Shown: positions 7,871-15,727 of the stretch, piece by piece
How the letters are laid out: the number at the start of each line of letters is the position of its first letter
Numbering within the stretch: position 1 is the first letter of the stretch
Assembly (NCBI GenBank): GCA_029941905.1
Contig: JAPYTQ010000014.1
Span: forward strand, 1-64,000
Source: JAHRVQ01 sp029941905
GTDB lineage: Bacteria; Pseudomonadota; Gammaproteobacteria; Pseudomonadales; Azotimanducaceae
Direction: 5' to 3'
DNA length: 64,000 nt
Notes under the pieces: model-generated
What the model saw: the letters and a program-made list of their open reading frames with translations, nothing else
Databases searched by the model: none
Told to the model about the DNA's origin: nothing
Program-made: the position numbers and the translations under genes

Positions 7871-9580
7871 TCAGGGTACAGCAATCGGTGCATAGTATAT
7901 CGCCTGTCTTTGATCATTCGATAAAGGCTGTTTTACCCCATTCAAGTCATTACTCCAGAACATGATGTTGAGTCCGTCAGGACATTCTTCAATATCTGCG
8001 ACGCCTGGTGTTCCCGTGCTGCCAGAGTCGAAAGTATCGTCACACTCGGGGGTATCCAACAATACATCGTGGCCGTCGACGAATAGTTGCTCGGTAGTGT
8101 GATAGAGGCCCAGGAAATGGCCGATTTCGTGCAGCGTGAATTCAGCCATGGTTCGAGCATAGAATGCATCCGTGGCGCTTTCCCTGGTGATGTCAGCATC
8201 CAAAAGGATACCGTTGTATTTCCCCTTTATCCCCATCGTTCCCGGTAAACCCGCAGATATGCCGACAAGACCTGCGGTATTGAGCCCGCTGAAACTCTCG
8301 ATAAAAAAAATGTTTATCTGGTCGGCATCGCCCATGCTAACCAACGCCGCAGTATCCGTGTTGTTAAAGTCACTGGACACCTCTGTAAATCGTGGGTTCG
8401 TGACCCGGGTAACTGAGTCCAGGTTGATGGCGATATTGTTGGCGTTGGCAATCGCCTCCAATTGAGTTAACACCAGCGCTATATCGTCAGTATCCACTGT
8501 ATTCGCGGTTAGAAAAGTCTTGATATTTAACTGCGCCGGAAAATTATTGGACAGGTCGATCTCAGGACCTGTTCTAAGGGCTAAATTTACGGTGACGCTA
8601 TTAAGGTCAATGCCGGACAAATCGGCTTGCAATGTCCCCAGGTTGTATTGCCAGACGCCTCGAGTCGCTATGAATTCAGGTGAGCGAGGTACCAGGGCGC
8701 TACACAGACCCATATCGCAGAAAACCGCATTGGGGTCCAGTGGGCTAATCGGAAGGCCATTCGGATCTATCAGTCCAGAGATAAACAGGCCACCTTCAGC
8801 AACGTCATTCCCCTGCAGCGTGAGGGAAAAAGAGATGGCACCCTGCGGAACGGTGAAGCTCTGGTTTGGAGAAGTCAGTACAGTCGCTCCAAGCTCAGCA
8901 TTATTCAATTGCATGTAACTGGTTTGGGGTACAGGAAGGCTGGAGACGGTTAACACGTTAATCGACGGATCGACTGTGATGGAGACCATGACGATGTTGC
9001 TCAAACCGACATCATCATCAATCGCCTGGTAGCTAAATAAATCTGCACCAGAAAAACTAGCGGTAGGCGTGTAGGTGATTGTTGATCCTGTGACCTGGAC
9101 GGACCCGTTTATCGGGTTGGCAGTAACTGCAGCTGAAGCAAGTGAGCCATCCGGATCACTGTCATTGCCCAATATGTCCAGAACTGTGGGAATGTTTGCC
9201 GGTACGATAAACGAGTCGGCAACGGCGACCGGCAGGTCGTTGATGTCGTTGACCGTGATTGTCAGAACGGCGCTCAATACGGCATTGGTAGAACTAGATA
9301 CGGTATATCGAATGGTATCAGGGCCGTTGTAATCAGCATCAGGTGTGTATTGGATGCTATTTCCCATAACAGTCGCTGAGCCATTAACAGGTGCTTGTGA
9401 AATAGCGAGGGTCGTTGCGCTGACGTCCACATCGTTCGCCAGAACGTTGGTCGTGACACTACTGTCCTCATCAACGTTGGCCGTATCATTGACAGCACGA
9501 GCCATGGGTTCGTTACTGCCACCGCCACCACAGGCAGTTAGAAAAAAGAGTAATGAGAAAATGGGTAAATTGGACCGCAT
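7871..9580 (-). CDS. Pappalysin-like zinc metalloprotease lipoprotein with cadherin-like repeats
   Basis: About 569 residues from the chosen ATG at 9578-9580, which opens MRSNLPIFSLLFFLTACGGGG, a clear lipoprotein signal with lipobox LTAC; a longer frame begins ten codons earlier. Two bacterial cadherin/Ig-like repeats follow (blocks beginning NDTANVDEDSS and PVAVADSF, with NDxDxxG calcium-type loops). The C-terminal domain has the extended zinc motif HEIGHFLGLYH (HExxHxxGxxH), then DTPEC, ECPDG and NIMFW, which fits the Met-turn and cysteine pattern of pappalysin-type (M43) metzincins. It should be an outer-membrane or surface protease; the substrate is unknown. It is a single gene with no obvious operon partner. 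Confidence 0.8.
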   Translation of the reverse strand: MRSNLPIFSLLFFLTACGGGGSNEPMARAVNDTANVDEDSSVTTNVLANDVDVSATTLAISQAPVNGSATVMGNSIQYTPDADYNGPDTIRYTVSSSTNAVLSAVLTITVNDINDLPVAVADSFIVPANIPTVLDILGNDSDPDGSLASAAVTANPINGSVQVTGSTITYTPTASFSGADLFSYQAIDDDVGLSNIVMVSITVDPSINVLTVSSLPVPQTSYMQLNNAELGATVLTSPNQSFTVPQGAISFSLTLQGNDVAEGGLFISGLIDPNGLPISPLDPNAVFCDMGLCSALVPRSPEFIATRGVWQYNLGTLQADLSGIDLNSVTVNLALRTGPEIDLSNNFPAQLNIKTFLTANTVDTDDIALVLTQLEAIANANNIAINLDSVTRVTNPRFTEVSSDFNNTDTAALVSMGDADQINIFFIESFSGLNTAGLVGISAGLPGTMGIKGKYNGILLDADITRESATDAFYARTMAEFTLHEIGHFLGLYHTTEQLFVDGHDVLLDTPECDDTFDSGSTGTPGVADIEECPDGLNIMFWSNDLNGVKQPLSNDQRQAIYYAPIAVP

Positions 9581-9700
9581 GACGTTATTGTAACTGCTGA
9601 AATGACCCAAAACGACCGTTAGACAGGTCTCTCATCGGGTTTGATGGCACGTTGATGAACATTATCTAAACCAGAAAGCTAAAACAGGAATAAGCCGGGA

Positions 9701-10561
9701 ATGAAACAGGTGTTATTCAATAATACGTTGGTTTCCGTATTGGAACTGGACAAACTCCATCGTGGTGGAAATAAATACTACAAACTGAAAGGAAATATAA
9801 CAGAGGCAAACAACCAGAGGTATGACACGCTCCTCAGTTTTGGAGGTGCCTGGTCAAATCATATTCATGCACTGGCGCACCTGGGGTTCGAGCAGGGATT
9901 TAGGACCATTGGCGTGATCCGGGGAGAGCGTCCTGAAATATTATCGCCGATGCTTGTGGATGCAGAAAACTGGGGTATGCAGTTGGAGTTCGTCACCCGG
10001 CGGGAGTATAGAGAAAAAGCCAACCCGCACTTCCTGGCTGACCTGACGCAAAAATTTGGGAGGTTTTATCTACTCCCCGAAGGGGGCACCAATTCGTTGG
10101 CCATTGAGGGTTGTAGAGAAATTGTCTTTGAGATCGATCGGCATCAGGAAGATTTCGATCTGATTTGTTTGCCGGTAGGCACCGGAGGCACGATTGCGGG
10201 AATTGCTAAGGCCCTTCCCGGAAACAAAAACGTGCTGGGTTTTGTGGTTTTGAAAGGGGCAGAGTATCTGGGCTCTATTGTCGCGGCGCTAACCGGAGAC
10301 GCAATAAAGGTTGATAGCAGTCTGAATTGGGCGCTGAACCACGACTATCATTGTGGCGGTTACGCCAGGTGCCCCGAGCCGTTGAAGCGATTTATCCTGG
10401 ATTTTGAAGCGACTCACCAGCTGCCACTTGACCCGGTGTACAACGGTAAGATGTTATATGGCCTGAGCCAGATGCTTGCCTCGGGCGAGTTGGACCCAGA
10501 TTTAAAAATCGTTGCGGTTCACACCGGTGGTCTTCAGGGAAGACGGGGGTTTGATTTTTAA
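9701..10561 (+). CDS. PLP-dependent ACC deaminase / D-cysteine desulfhydrase family protein
   Basis: A 286-residue fold-type II PLP enzyme. The cofactor lysine is expected in GGNKYYKLKGN (Lys25), followed by the conserved SFGGAWSNHIHALAH and a glycine-rich phosphate-binding loop LPVGTGGTIAGIAK. The C-terminus ends HTGGLQGRRGF, a family hallmark. Members deaminate 1-aminocyclopropane-1-carboxylate or desulfhydrate D-cysteine, and sequence alone does not separate the two. It is shorter at the N-terminus than characterised enzymes (usually about 320-340 residues). The downstream neighbour across the assembly gap is cysE on the opposite strand, a possible but weak link to cysteine metabolism. Confidence 0.8.
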   Translation: MKQVLFNNTLVSVLELDKLHRGGNKYYKLKGNITEANNQRYDTLLSFGGAWSNHIHALAHLGFEQGFRTIGVIRGERPEILSPMLVDAENWGMQLEFVTRREYREKANPHFLADLTQKFGRFYLLPEGGTNSLAIEGCREIVFEIDRHQEDFDLICLPVGTGGTIAGIAKALPGNKNVLGFVVLKGAEYLGSIVAALTGDAIKVDSSLNWALNHDYHCGGYARCPEPLKRFILDFEATHQLPLDPVYNGKMLYGLSQMLASGELDPDLKIVAVHTGGLQGRRGFDF

Positions 10562-10570
10562 CGCGCTCTC

Positions 10571-10716
10571 GGTGCGAGACTCTCGTTACGAGACTCTCNN
10601 NNNNNNNNNNNNNNNNNNNNNNNNNNNNNNNNNNNNNNNNNNNNNNNNNNNNNNNNNNNNNNNNNNNNNNNNNNNNNNNNNNNNNNNNNNNNNNNNNNTT
10701 ACCAGACTCTACTGCG
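10571..10716. repeat. Assembly gap flanked by a 14-nt tandem repeat
   Basis: Exactly 100 N occupy 10599-10698. The left flank reads CGAGACTCTCGTTA followed by CGAGACTCTC, and the right flank resumes with TTA and CCAGACTCTA. That is a 14-nt unit with its last copy degenerate. The assembler probably broke on this tandem array. The true copy number and gap length are unknown. The array lies between the convergent PLP enzyme and cysE genes and need not interrupt either. Confidence 0.65.
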
Positions 10717-11556
10717 CTAAACTATTCCATCCATATCCCTGGCGGGACAGTCACACTCCGGTTTGCCGACAATTGTGGCAGGTATTCCGGCCACAGTGAC
10801 ATGGGGTGGCACGTCTCTCATAACAACGCTACCGGCTCCCACCTTGGCACCTTCGCCGATCTCAATGTTGCCGATAATGGATGCATTGGCACCAATCAGC
10901 ACGCCCTTGCGGACCTTGGGATGACGGTCACCGGAGACTTTGCCGGTTCCTCCCAGGGTAACCCCATGGAGGATGGAAACATCGTCTTCAATGACGGCTG
11001 TCTCGCCCACAACCAGACCTGTTGCATGGTCAAACATGATGCCACAGCCGATTTGAGCGGCGGGATGAATATCGACCCCGAAAATCGTGCTGACCTGATT
11101 TTGCAGGAAGAAGGCCAAAGAGTGGCGTTCCTGATGCCATAGCCAGTTTGAAACGCGATGAATCTGTAACGCATGGAAACCCTTGTAGAACAAGAAAGGG
11201 GTAGAGAAACTGTTGCAGGCCGGGTCCCTCTCGCGGGTGGCTTTAATGTCGATCTCTGCAGCCCGGGTCAAAGATTCTTCCGTCGCGAAAGCATCCTGGA
11301 TTATCTCCCGGAACGCCATACTGGATACCACAGAGCTGTCCAGTTTACTCGCGAGTAGAAAGCTCAGTGACCCTTCCAGCGTATCGTGATTGAGCACGGT
11401 AGCCTGGAAAAATGTCGCCATAATGGGTTCAAACTCCGCCCGGGCATGGACTTCCCTGCGCATGGCTTGCCACAGTGAACCGGCCGAGGCGATCTCGGCG
11501 ATTCTGGATTCTTCTGCCAACTCACTGGCATATCTTCTGTTGATTGAAGAATTCAT
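10717..11556 (-). CDS. cysE: Serine O-acetyltransferase
   Basis: A 279-residue enzyme that makes O-acetylserine from serine and acetyl-CoA, the first step of cysteine synthesis, in the cytoplasm. Length fits the family (E. coli 273). The N-terminal helical domain spans about 1-140. The C-terminal left-handed beta helix of hexapeptide repeats includes DIHPAAQIGCGIMFDHATG, with the catalytic Asp/His pair, and GDRHPKVRKGVLIGANASI. The start ATG at 11554-11556 is supported by AGAGGA five bases upstream. The stop lies just beyond the assembly gap, and the C-terminal residues (CPARDMDGIV) look intact. Confidence 0.95.
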   Translation of the reverse strand: MNSSINRRYASELAEESRIAEIASAGSLWQAMRREVHARAEFEPIMATFFQATVLNHDTLEGSLSFLLASKLDSSVVSSMAFREIIQDAFATEESLTRAAEIDIKATRERDPACNSFSTPFLFYKGFHALQIHRVSNWLWHQERHSLAFFLQNQVSTIFGVDIHPAAQIGCGIMFDHATGLVVGETAVIEDDVSILHGVTLGGTGKVSGDRHPKVRKGVLIGANASIIGNIEIGEGAKVGAGSVVMRDVPPHVTVAGIPATIVGKPECDCPARDMDGIV

Positions 11557-11824
11557 AAGTTTCCTCTTGTCTGGAAGCGTAAGTTTCTAGTTTTTAAGGA
11601 GAATTACAAGTACTAATTCATTCTTCATGAGAATAAATACTATCTCTGTTGGTCACTTTCTGAAGAATTTACGACTAAATCTCGATTAGACTCAGGAACG
11701 GTGATCTGTTGCCTTGTTAGTGCAGGTTGCTTAATAATGTCATTATCAAATATCGCCTCGAGTTTGTGTCATTTCATGCCGGGGTTATGGATTGGCTCAA
11801 CCTGGGAAGATGTAAAGCAAAAGA

Positions 11825-12733
11825 ATGAGTGATTTCAAGAACACTGATTTCAAGAGCACTGATTTCAAGAACATTGGTTTAGTTGCCAGAACAGGCAGTG
11901 ATTCGGTTCTGGAATCGTTACGCCGAACCCGTAGCTTTCTACTCAACCAACAACTCAATGTACTGCTGGAAGACAAGGCTCACGCCTTGTTGAAGGACTC
12001 CGAAGAGCCCTTTTATTCCCAGAAAGAACTGGCTACCCGGTGTGATCTGGTTATTGCCATCGGCGGAGATGGCAATATTCTTGGGGCTGCACGCAGCTTT
12101 GCGCCTCATGGGGTCCCAATCCTGGGAATCAATCGTGGACGATTGGGTTTTTTAGCCAACGTTTCACCGACCGAGATTGAGAAGAGCCTGACAGAGGTGC
12201 TGGAAGGTAATTACGTGACCGAGGAACATTTCCTGCTCGAAGGAGAAGTGTCCGTCAAGGGCGTGAAAGAGATTCCCAGTGCGCTTAACGAGGTGTTGAT
12301 CCACTCAGCCCGCTTGCCAAAAATGCTGGAATTTGACTTGTTTATCAATGAGGTCTTTGTCTACAACCAACGATCAGACGGGCTCATTATATCGTCACCT
12401 ACGGGTTCAACAGCCTATGCGCTTTCGGCAGGTGGGCCTATTATGCATCCCAATCTGGATGCCATGGTGTTGGTTCCCATGTTCCCGCACCAGTTAAACA
12501 GTCGCCCATTGCTGGTTCCCGGTGATTCAGAACTGAAGATTGTTATCGGTTCGCAATCCGGCACGAGTGCGAAGATCAGCTTTGACTCACAGTTGGAGTT
12601 CGAAATCGAGCCTGGCGAGTCTATTTCAGTTAAGAAAAAGCAGGCCAAACTAAAGCTGATCCATCCTCCCGGCCACAGCTTCTACGGTGTCTGTCGCAGT
12701 AAACTGGACTGGGCCAGTCGTCTCGGGGAATAG
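11825..12733 (+). CDS. nadK: NAD kinase
   Basis: A 302-residue NAD kinase that phosphorylates NAD+ to NADP+ in the cytoplasm. The diagnostic GGDGN loop follows CDLVIAI; NRGRLGFLA, the NEVLIH segment and the SPTGSTAYALSAGGP motif are all present. Length is typical (E. coli 292). The N-terminus is unusual: after Met-Ser comes a triple repeat DFKNT-DFKST-DFKNI, encoded by three 15-nt copies at 11831-11875, before the usual NIGLVAR start of the fold. The extra residues probably arose by slippage duplication. The upstream Shine-Dalgarno sequence is weak, so the ATG at 11825 is the best but not a proven start. Confidence 0.95.
   Translation: MSDFKNTDFKSTDFKNIGLVARTGSDSVLESLRRTRSFLLNQQLNVLLEDKAHALLKDSEEPFYSQKELATRCDLVIAIGGDGNILGAARSFAPHGVPILGINRGRLGFLANVSPTEIEKSLTEVLEGNYVTEEHFLLEGEVSVKGVKEIPSALNEVLIHSARLPKMLEFDLFINEVFVYNQRSDGLIISSPTGSTAYALSAGGPIMHPNLDAMVLVPMFPHQLNSRPLLVPGDSELKIVIGSQSGTSAKISFDSQLEFEIEPGESISVKKKQAKLKLIHPPGHSFYGVCRSKLDWASRLGE
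11831..11875 (+). repeat. Three 15-nt in-frame tandem repeats at the start of nadK
   Basis: The copies are GATTTCAAGAACACT, GATTTCAAGAGCACT and GATTTCAAGAACATT. Two differ from the first at a single base, indicating recent duplication. They encode DFKNT, DFKST and DFKNI and keep the reading frame. Confidence 0.9.
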
Positions 12734-12750
12734 ATCAAGAGAGAAATGGC

Positions 12751-13335
12751 TCAGGAGGCCAGATCCTGCGGTGTGTCTATATCACGAATCACCCCTGGAT
12801 CCTGAACAGTCACGGTAAATACATTCCCGGGGTGTGAATCAATAACGGGTCGGGCGCCCCGATCTCCCGTTAACGCCTCAATTTCCGTAAAATAGTCCTG
12901 TGGAAACAGCACTGGATGCCCACTCTTGCCATCCTTCACTGGAAATACCAGAGGCGCACCGGCTTTACGGTACTCGTACTCCGCCAGGATTGATTCGACA
13001 GTTTCAGCCTGTACAAACGGCATATCACCGAGGAAGACCAGTGCAGCTTCCCAGTCTTTTACATGATGAATTGCGTTTGCAAGGCTATGGGCCATACCTT
13101 TGGCTGAATCCGGTGCACAGAAAAATCCTACGTTGTGATTGCCAATTTTTGCTTCGAGTTCCCTGGCGAAACCAATATCGCCAAAACGTAATACAACCAT
13201 GACGCGATCAATCACACTGGCCACTTTATGAATAGATTCTTCGAGCATTGTTTGCCCAGACGGCATGGCTGATTTTCGTTTGTCTCCCCCGAACCGTCTG
13301 CTGCTCCCTGCCGCGAGGATTATTGCACCAATCAT
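12751..13335 (-). CDS. MobA/MocA-like nucleotidyltransferase
   Basis: A 194-residue protein with an NTP-transferase fold. It starts IILAAGSSRRFGGDKR, the nucleotide-binding loop of the MobA-like family, followed by FLGDMPFV, whose Asp binds the catalytic metal, and GHPVLFP. Such proteins (MocA) join CMP to molybdopterin to give the cytosine-dinucleotide cofactor of xanthine-dehydrogenase-type enzymes. Its neighbour 57 bases upstream on the same strand is an XdhC-family protein, which supports MocA over the GMP-transferring MobA. No structural Mo-hydroxylase genes are in the window. Function is inferred from family and context. Confidence 0.82.
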   Translation of the reverse strand: MIGAIILAAGSSRRFGGDKRKSAMPSGQTMLEESIHKVASVIDRVMVVLRFGDIGFARELEAKIGNHNVGFFCAPDSAKGMAHSLANAIHHVKDWEAALVFLGDMPFVQAETVESILAEYEYRKAGAPLVFPVKDGKSGHPVLFPQDYFTEIEALTGDRGARPVIDSHPGNVFTVTVQDPGVIRDIDTPQDLAS

Positions 13336-13392
13336 GATCTGCTCCCTGGTCTGGTTTTAGCTCTAGTCCATAAAATATGCATTTCCAATAAA

Positions 13393-14415
13393 TCAGGCGA
13401 CTTGAACGGTGGCCTTTTTTTCAACTTTCACTTCACTGCGTAACGCAGTCAGCTGCGCGAGAATGGCGATAGCAATTTCTGCGGGTGTTTTGCTGCCGAT
13501 CGACAGTCCCACCGGGGCATGTAGTTTTGAAATTTCCGCCTCGGTTAACTCTAATTGCAATAGTCGTTCTCGTCTCTTTGCCGAGGTTCTGGTGGACCCC
13601 ATAGCGCCGATAAAAAATGCATTTGTTTTCAGTGCCTCCATAAGCCCCATGTCATCGATACGGGGGTCATGGGTGAGGGCGATAATTGCTGAAAATCGAT
13701 CATCGGCGAATTGTCTCACCGCATCATCCGGCATGGCGTTGATCAACTGTACTCCCTCTACCGGCCATTGCTCAATCATTTGCTCCCTCGGGTCGCAGAC
13801 AACGACCTGGTAATCCAGGGCTTGTGCCATTTGTGCCAGGTAAATGGCGACTTGTCCGGCGCCGATTAAAAACAACTGATACCTTGGCCCAAAGGTTTGC
13901 ACCATGGTTAAATCGTTTGTGGGCCCATTTTTAGTAGCAAGCTCGATATCGCCGTTGATTTGCAGATGTTTAAAGCGGGCTTTTTCTTCAACCTGAATTT
14001 CTCCCGTGGCGATATTAAGTGTTCTTTCAATGCATTCTCGTTGCTCAATTCGCTCAACGATTTGTTGGTACATCTTCAAATAAGTTGATGTTGGTATCGG
14101 CTCAATGACGATATGCAATTGACCGCCACAGGGCAATCCGAAGCGCTCAGATTCTTCCTGGGTCTCACCGTAGATCAGGACCTCGGGGGTTGTCTGGGCC
14201 AATTCTCCATTTTGGAGCTTTTCCAGTAAATCCTCTTCAATGCAACCACCTGACAGTGAGCCAGCGATGTGTCCGCGGCTGTTGCAGCTAAGTAAAGAAC
14301 CCACCGGGCGTGGCGAAGAACCCCAGGTTTTCACGACGGTACATAGCCAGCACATCTCACCGTCGTTAATCCAACGGTTAAGTTGGGACAACACCTGATG
14401 ATCAGCGCTTTCCAT
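13393..14415 (-). CDS. XdhC/CoxI family protein
   Basis: A 340-residue protein with the two-part XdhC layout. The N-terminal XdhC/CoxI domain includes TVVKTWGSSPRPVGSLL, then GSLSGGCIEEDLL with the conserved Cys that binds Mo cofactor in XdhC, and FGLPCGGQLHI. The C-terminal Rossmann-like domain starts LFLIGAGQVAIYLAQMA and contains AIIALTHDPRIDD and FIGAMGS. XdhC proteins sulfurate or insert the molybdenum cofactor into xanthine dehydrogenase-type enzymes. It precedes the MocA-like gene in an apparent two-gene operon. The structural enzyme must be encoded elsewhere. Confidence 0.88.
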   Translation of the reverse strand: MESADHQVLSQLNRWINDGEMCWLCTVVKTWGSSPRPVGSLLSCNSRGHIAGSLSGGCIEEDLLEKLQNGELAQTTPEVLIYGETQEESERFGLPCGGQLHIVIEPIPTSTYLKMYQQIVERIEQRECIERTLNIATGEIQVEEKARFKHLQINGDIELATKNGPTNDLTMVQTFGPRYQLFLIGAGQVAIYLAQMAQALDYQVVVCDPREQMIEQWPVEGVQLINAMPDDAVRQFADDRFSAIIALTHDPRIDDMGLMEALKTNAFFIGAMGSTRTSAKRRERLLQLELTEAEISKLHAPVGLSIGSKTPAEIAIAILAQLTALRSEVKVEKKATVQVA

Positions 14416-14803
14416 ACAATTTCTACTTGTTTGATAAACTGCAGTTAGTTTACAGTGTTTTAATGAAAATGTTTCAGGGGCAATGTTTAAGGCAATGTTT
14501 AAGGCAATGTTTAAGGCAATGTTTAAGGNNNNNNNNNNNNNNNNNNNNNNNNNNNNNNNNNNNNNNNNNNNNNNNNNNNNNNNNNNNNNNNNNNNNNNNN
14601 NNNNNNNNNNNNNNNNNNNNNNNNNNNNTCAGGGGCAATGTTTAAGGCAATGTTTAAGGCAATGTTTAAGGCAATGTTTAAGGTAATGTTTAAGGTAATG
14701 TTTAAGGTAATGTTTAAGGTAAATGTGTTACAGGTTCACACAATGTATTACGGAACGTCGGTGGATCGAATCAGCAAAGTCCCACGAGTCTTGTGATATT
14801 TAA
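14416..14803. other. Intergenic region with tandem array and assembly gap
   Basis: The 388 bases between the divergent xdhC-like and rhomboid genes are mostly a 12-nt tandem array interrupted by 100 N (14529-14628). Outside the array, about 60 bases lie before it and 80 after it. I see no clear Shine-Dalgarno sequence before the rhomboid ATG. Frames that read through the array encode only monotonous repeats and are not genes. Confidence 0.7.
14473..14720. repeat. 12-nt tandem repeat array (AATGTTTAAGGC/T)
   Basis: The left part has four copies of AATGTTTAAGG separated by C, preceded by CAGGGGC, and ends at the N run. The right part restarts with TCAGGGGC and has seven copies, the first three ending in C and the last four in T. 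Because the unique anchor TCAGGGGC and the first copies are repeated on both sides of the 100 N, the two contig ends probably overlap and the gap may not be real. The array lies in the divergent promoter region of two genes, so copy number could affect their spacing or expression. Confidence 0.9.
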
Positions 14804-15679
14804 ATGATAGTCGCTGTTAAAATACCCAGGGATATTGATCTCTCGCTGTTTACCCGCTTTCTTCACCAGTCTGGCGTCTGGCACCGCATTGCTGAATCCG
14901 GCGACATGCAGGTGATCCGGGTAGAAAGCGAGGAAGATAAAGTTCGGGTTATTTCCCTCTACGGCCAGTTTTCAAGCGGTGCTTTCAGCCTGAAGGAAGG
15001 CCGTTCGAAACCAGAGGCGTCACGAAATCCATTGATTGGACAACTCCTGGGTTCCCCATTGACGCTCACGCTGATCCTGGTGAATATCATTTGTTTTCCC
15101 ATCACCCGCGGCGTCGATGACGGCAACCTGAGCAGCTGGTTTTATATTTTCAGCTTCCTCAATTTTGAAGTAATCGGTGGGCAAGCGTACTTTGCCGATT
15201 TGAACTACACGTTTTCATCCCATCAATACTGGCGTCTGTTCACGCCTATGTTGCTTCACTTTGGCTGGTTACATATTGTTTTCAATCTATTGTGGGTATG
15301 GGAGATTGGCCGTCGCATCGAGAGAGTTTGTGGGGCGTCGATATTGTTACTCGTCACGTTGGTTTCCTCCCTGTGCGCGAACATGCTGCAGTACTGGATG
15401 TTGGGAGCCAGTTTTTTTGGTGGCATGTCAGGTGTGGTCTATGGACTGCTAGGCTTCTCACTGGTGTGGTCCGGTATGGTGCGGAGCAGGAACCTGGGGG
15501 TAAGAAAGGCAATCTATGTGGCCATGCTGGGCTTTCTGGTGATCGGTTTTACGGGAGCATTCGATCTGCTTGGACTGGGAGATCTGGCCAATGGTGCACA
15601 TCTGGGTGGTCTGCTGGCCGGTTTGTTGGTAGGTGGTCTGGCAGGGGCGTTGGAAAACCTAAAGGTAACCCAGACGTAA
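14804..15679 (+). CDS. Rhomboid family intramembrane serine protease (GlpG-like)
   Basis: A 291-residue inner-membrane protease. An N-terminal cytoplasmic region of about 75 residues precedes six hydrophobic segments. The catalytic serine lies in FFGGMSGVVYGLLGFSLV (GxSG motif, as in GlpG) and the catalytic histidine in ANGAHLGGLLAGLLVGG. The family motif HFGWLHIVFNLLWVWEIGRRIE occurs in loop 1/TM2 with the His and Asn residues expected. The length matches GlpG (276). Rhomboids cleave transmembrane segments of other proteins; the substrate here is unknown. No strong Shine-Dalgarno sequence precedes the ATG. A tandem repeat array lies directly upstream. Confidence 0.92.
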   Translation: MIVAVKIPRDIDLSLFTRFLHQSGVWHRIAESGDMQVIRVESEEDKVRVISLYGQFSSGAFSLKEGRSKPEASRNPLIGQLLGSPLTLTLILVNIICFPITRGVDDGNLSSWFYIFSFLNFEVIGGQAYFADLNYTFSSHQYWRLFTPMLLHFGWLHIVFNLLWVWEIGRRIERVCGASILLLVTLVSSLCANMLQYWMLGASFFGGMSGVVYGLLGFSLVWSGMVRSRNLGVRKAIYVAMLGFLVIGFTGAFDLLGLGDLANGAHLGGLLAGLLVGGLAGALENLKVTQT

Positions 15680-15727
15680 GTCGTATCACTTGAAGAGAGC
15701 CTCCTTCCATCTCCACGCTACTATGAA

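Noticed and set aside
10512..10799. Open frame reading through the first N gap
   Set aside because: It exists only because N codons are read as X; both sides are the PLP enzyme's end and antisense cysE.
14427..14686. Open frames encoding repeated MFKA or CLRQ units across the 12-nt array
   Set aside because: They are translations of a tandem repeat and pass through the N run; no ribosome binding site or protein-like composition.
14473..14720. CRISPR array
   Set aside because: The 12-nt units are contiguous with no unique spacers and no cas genes are present.
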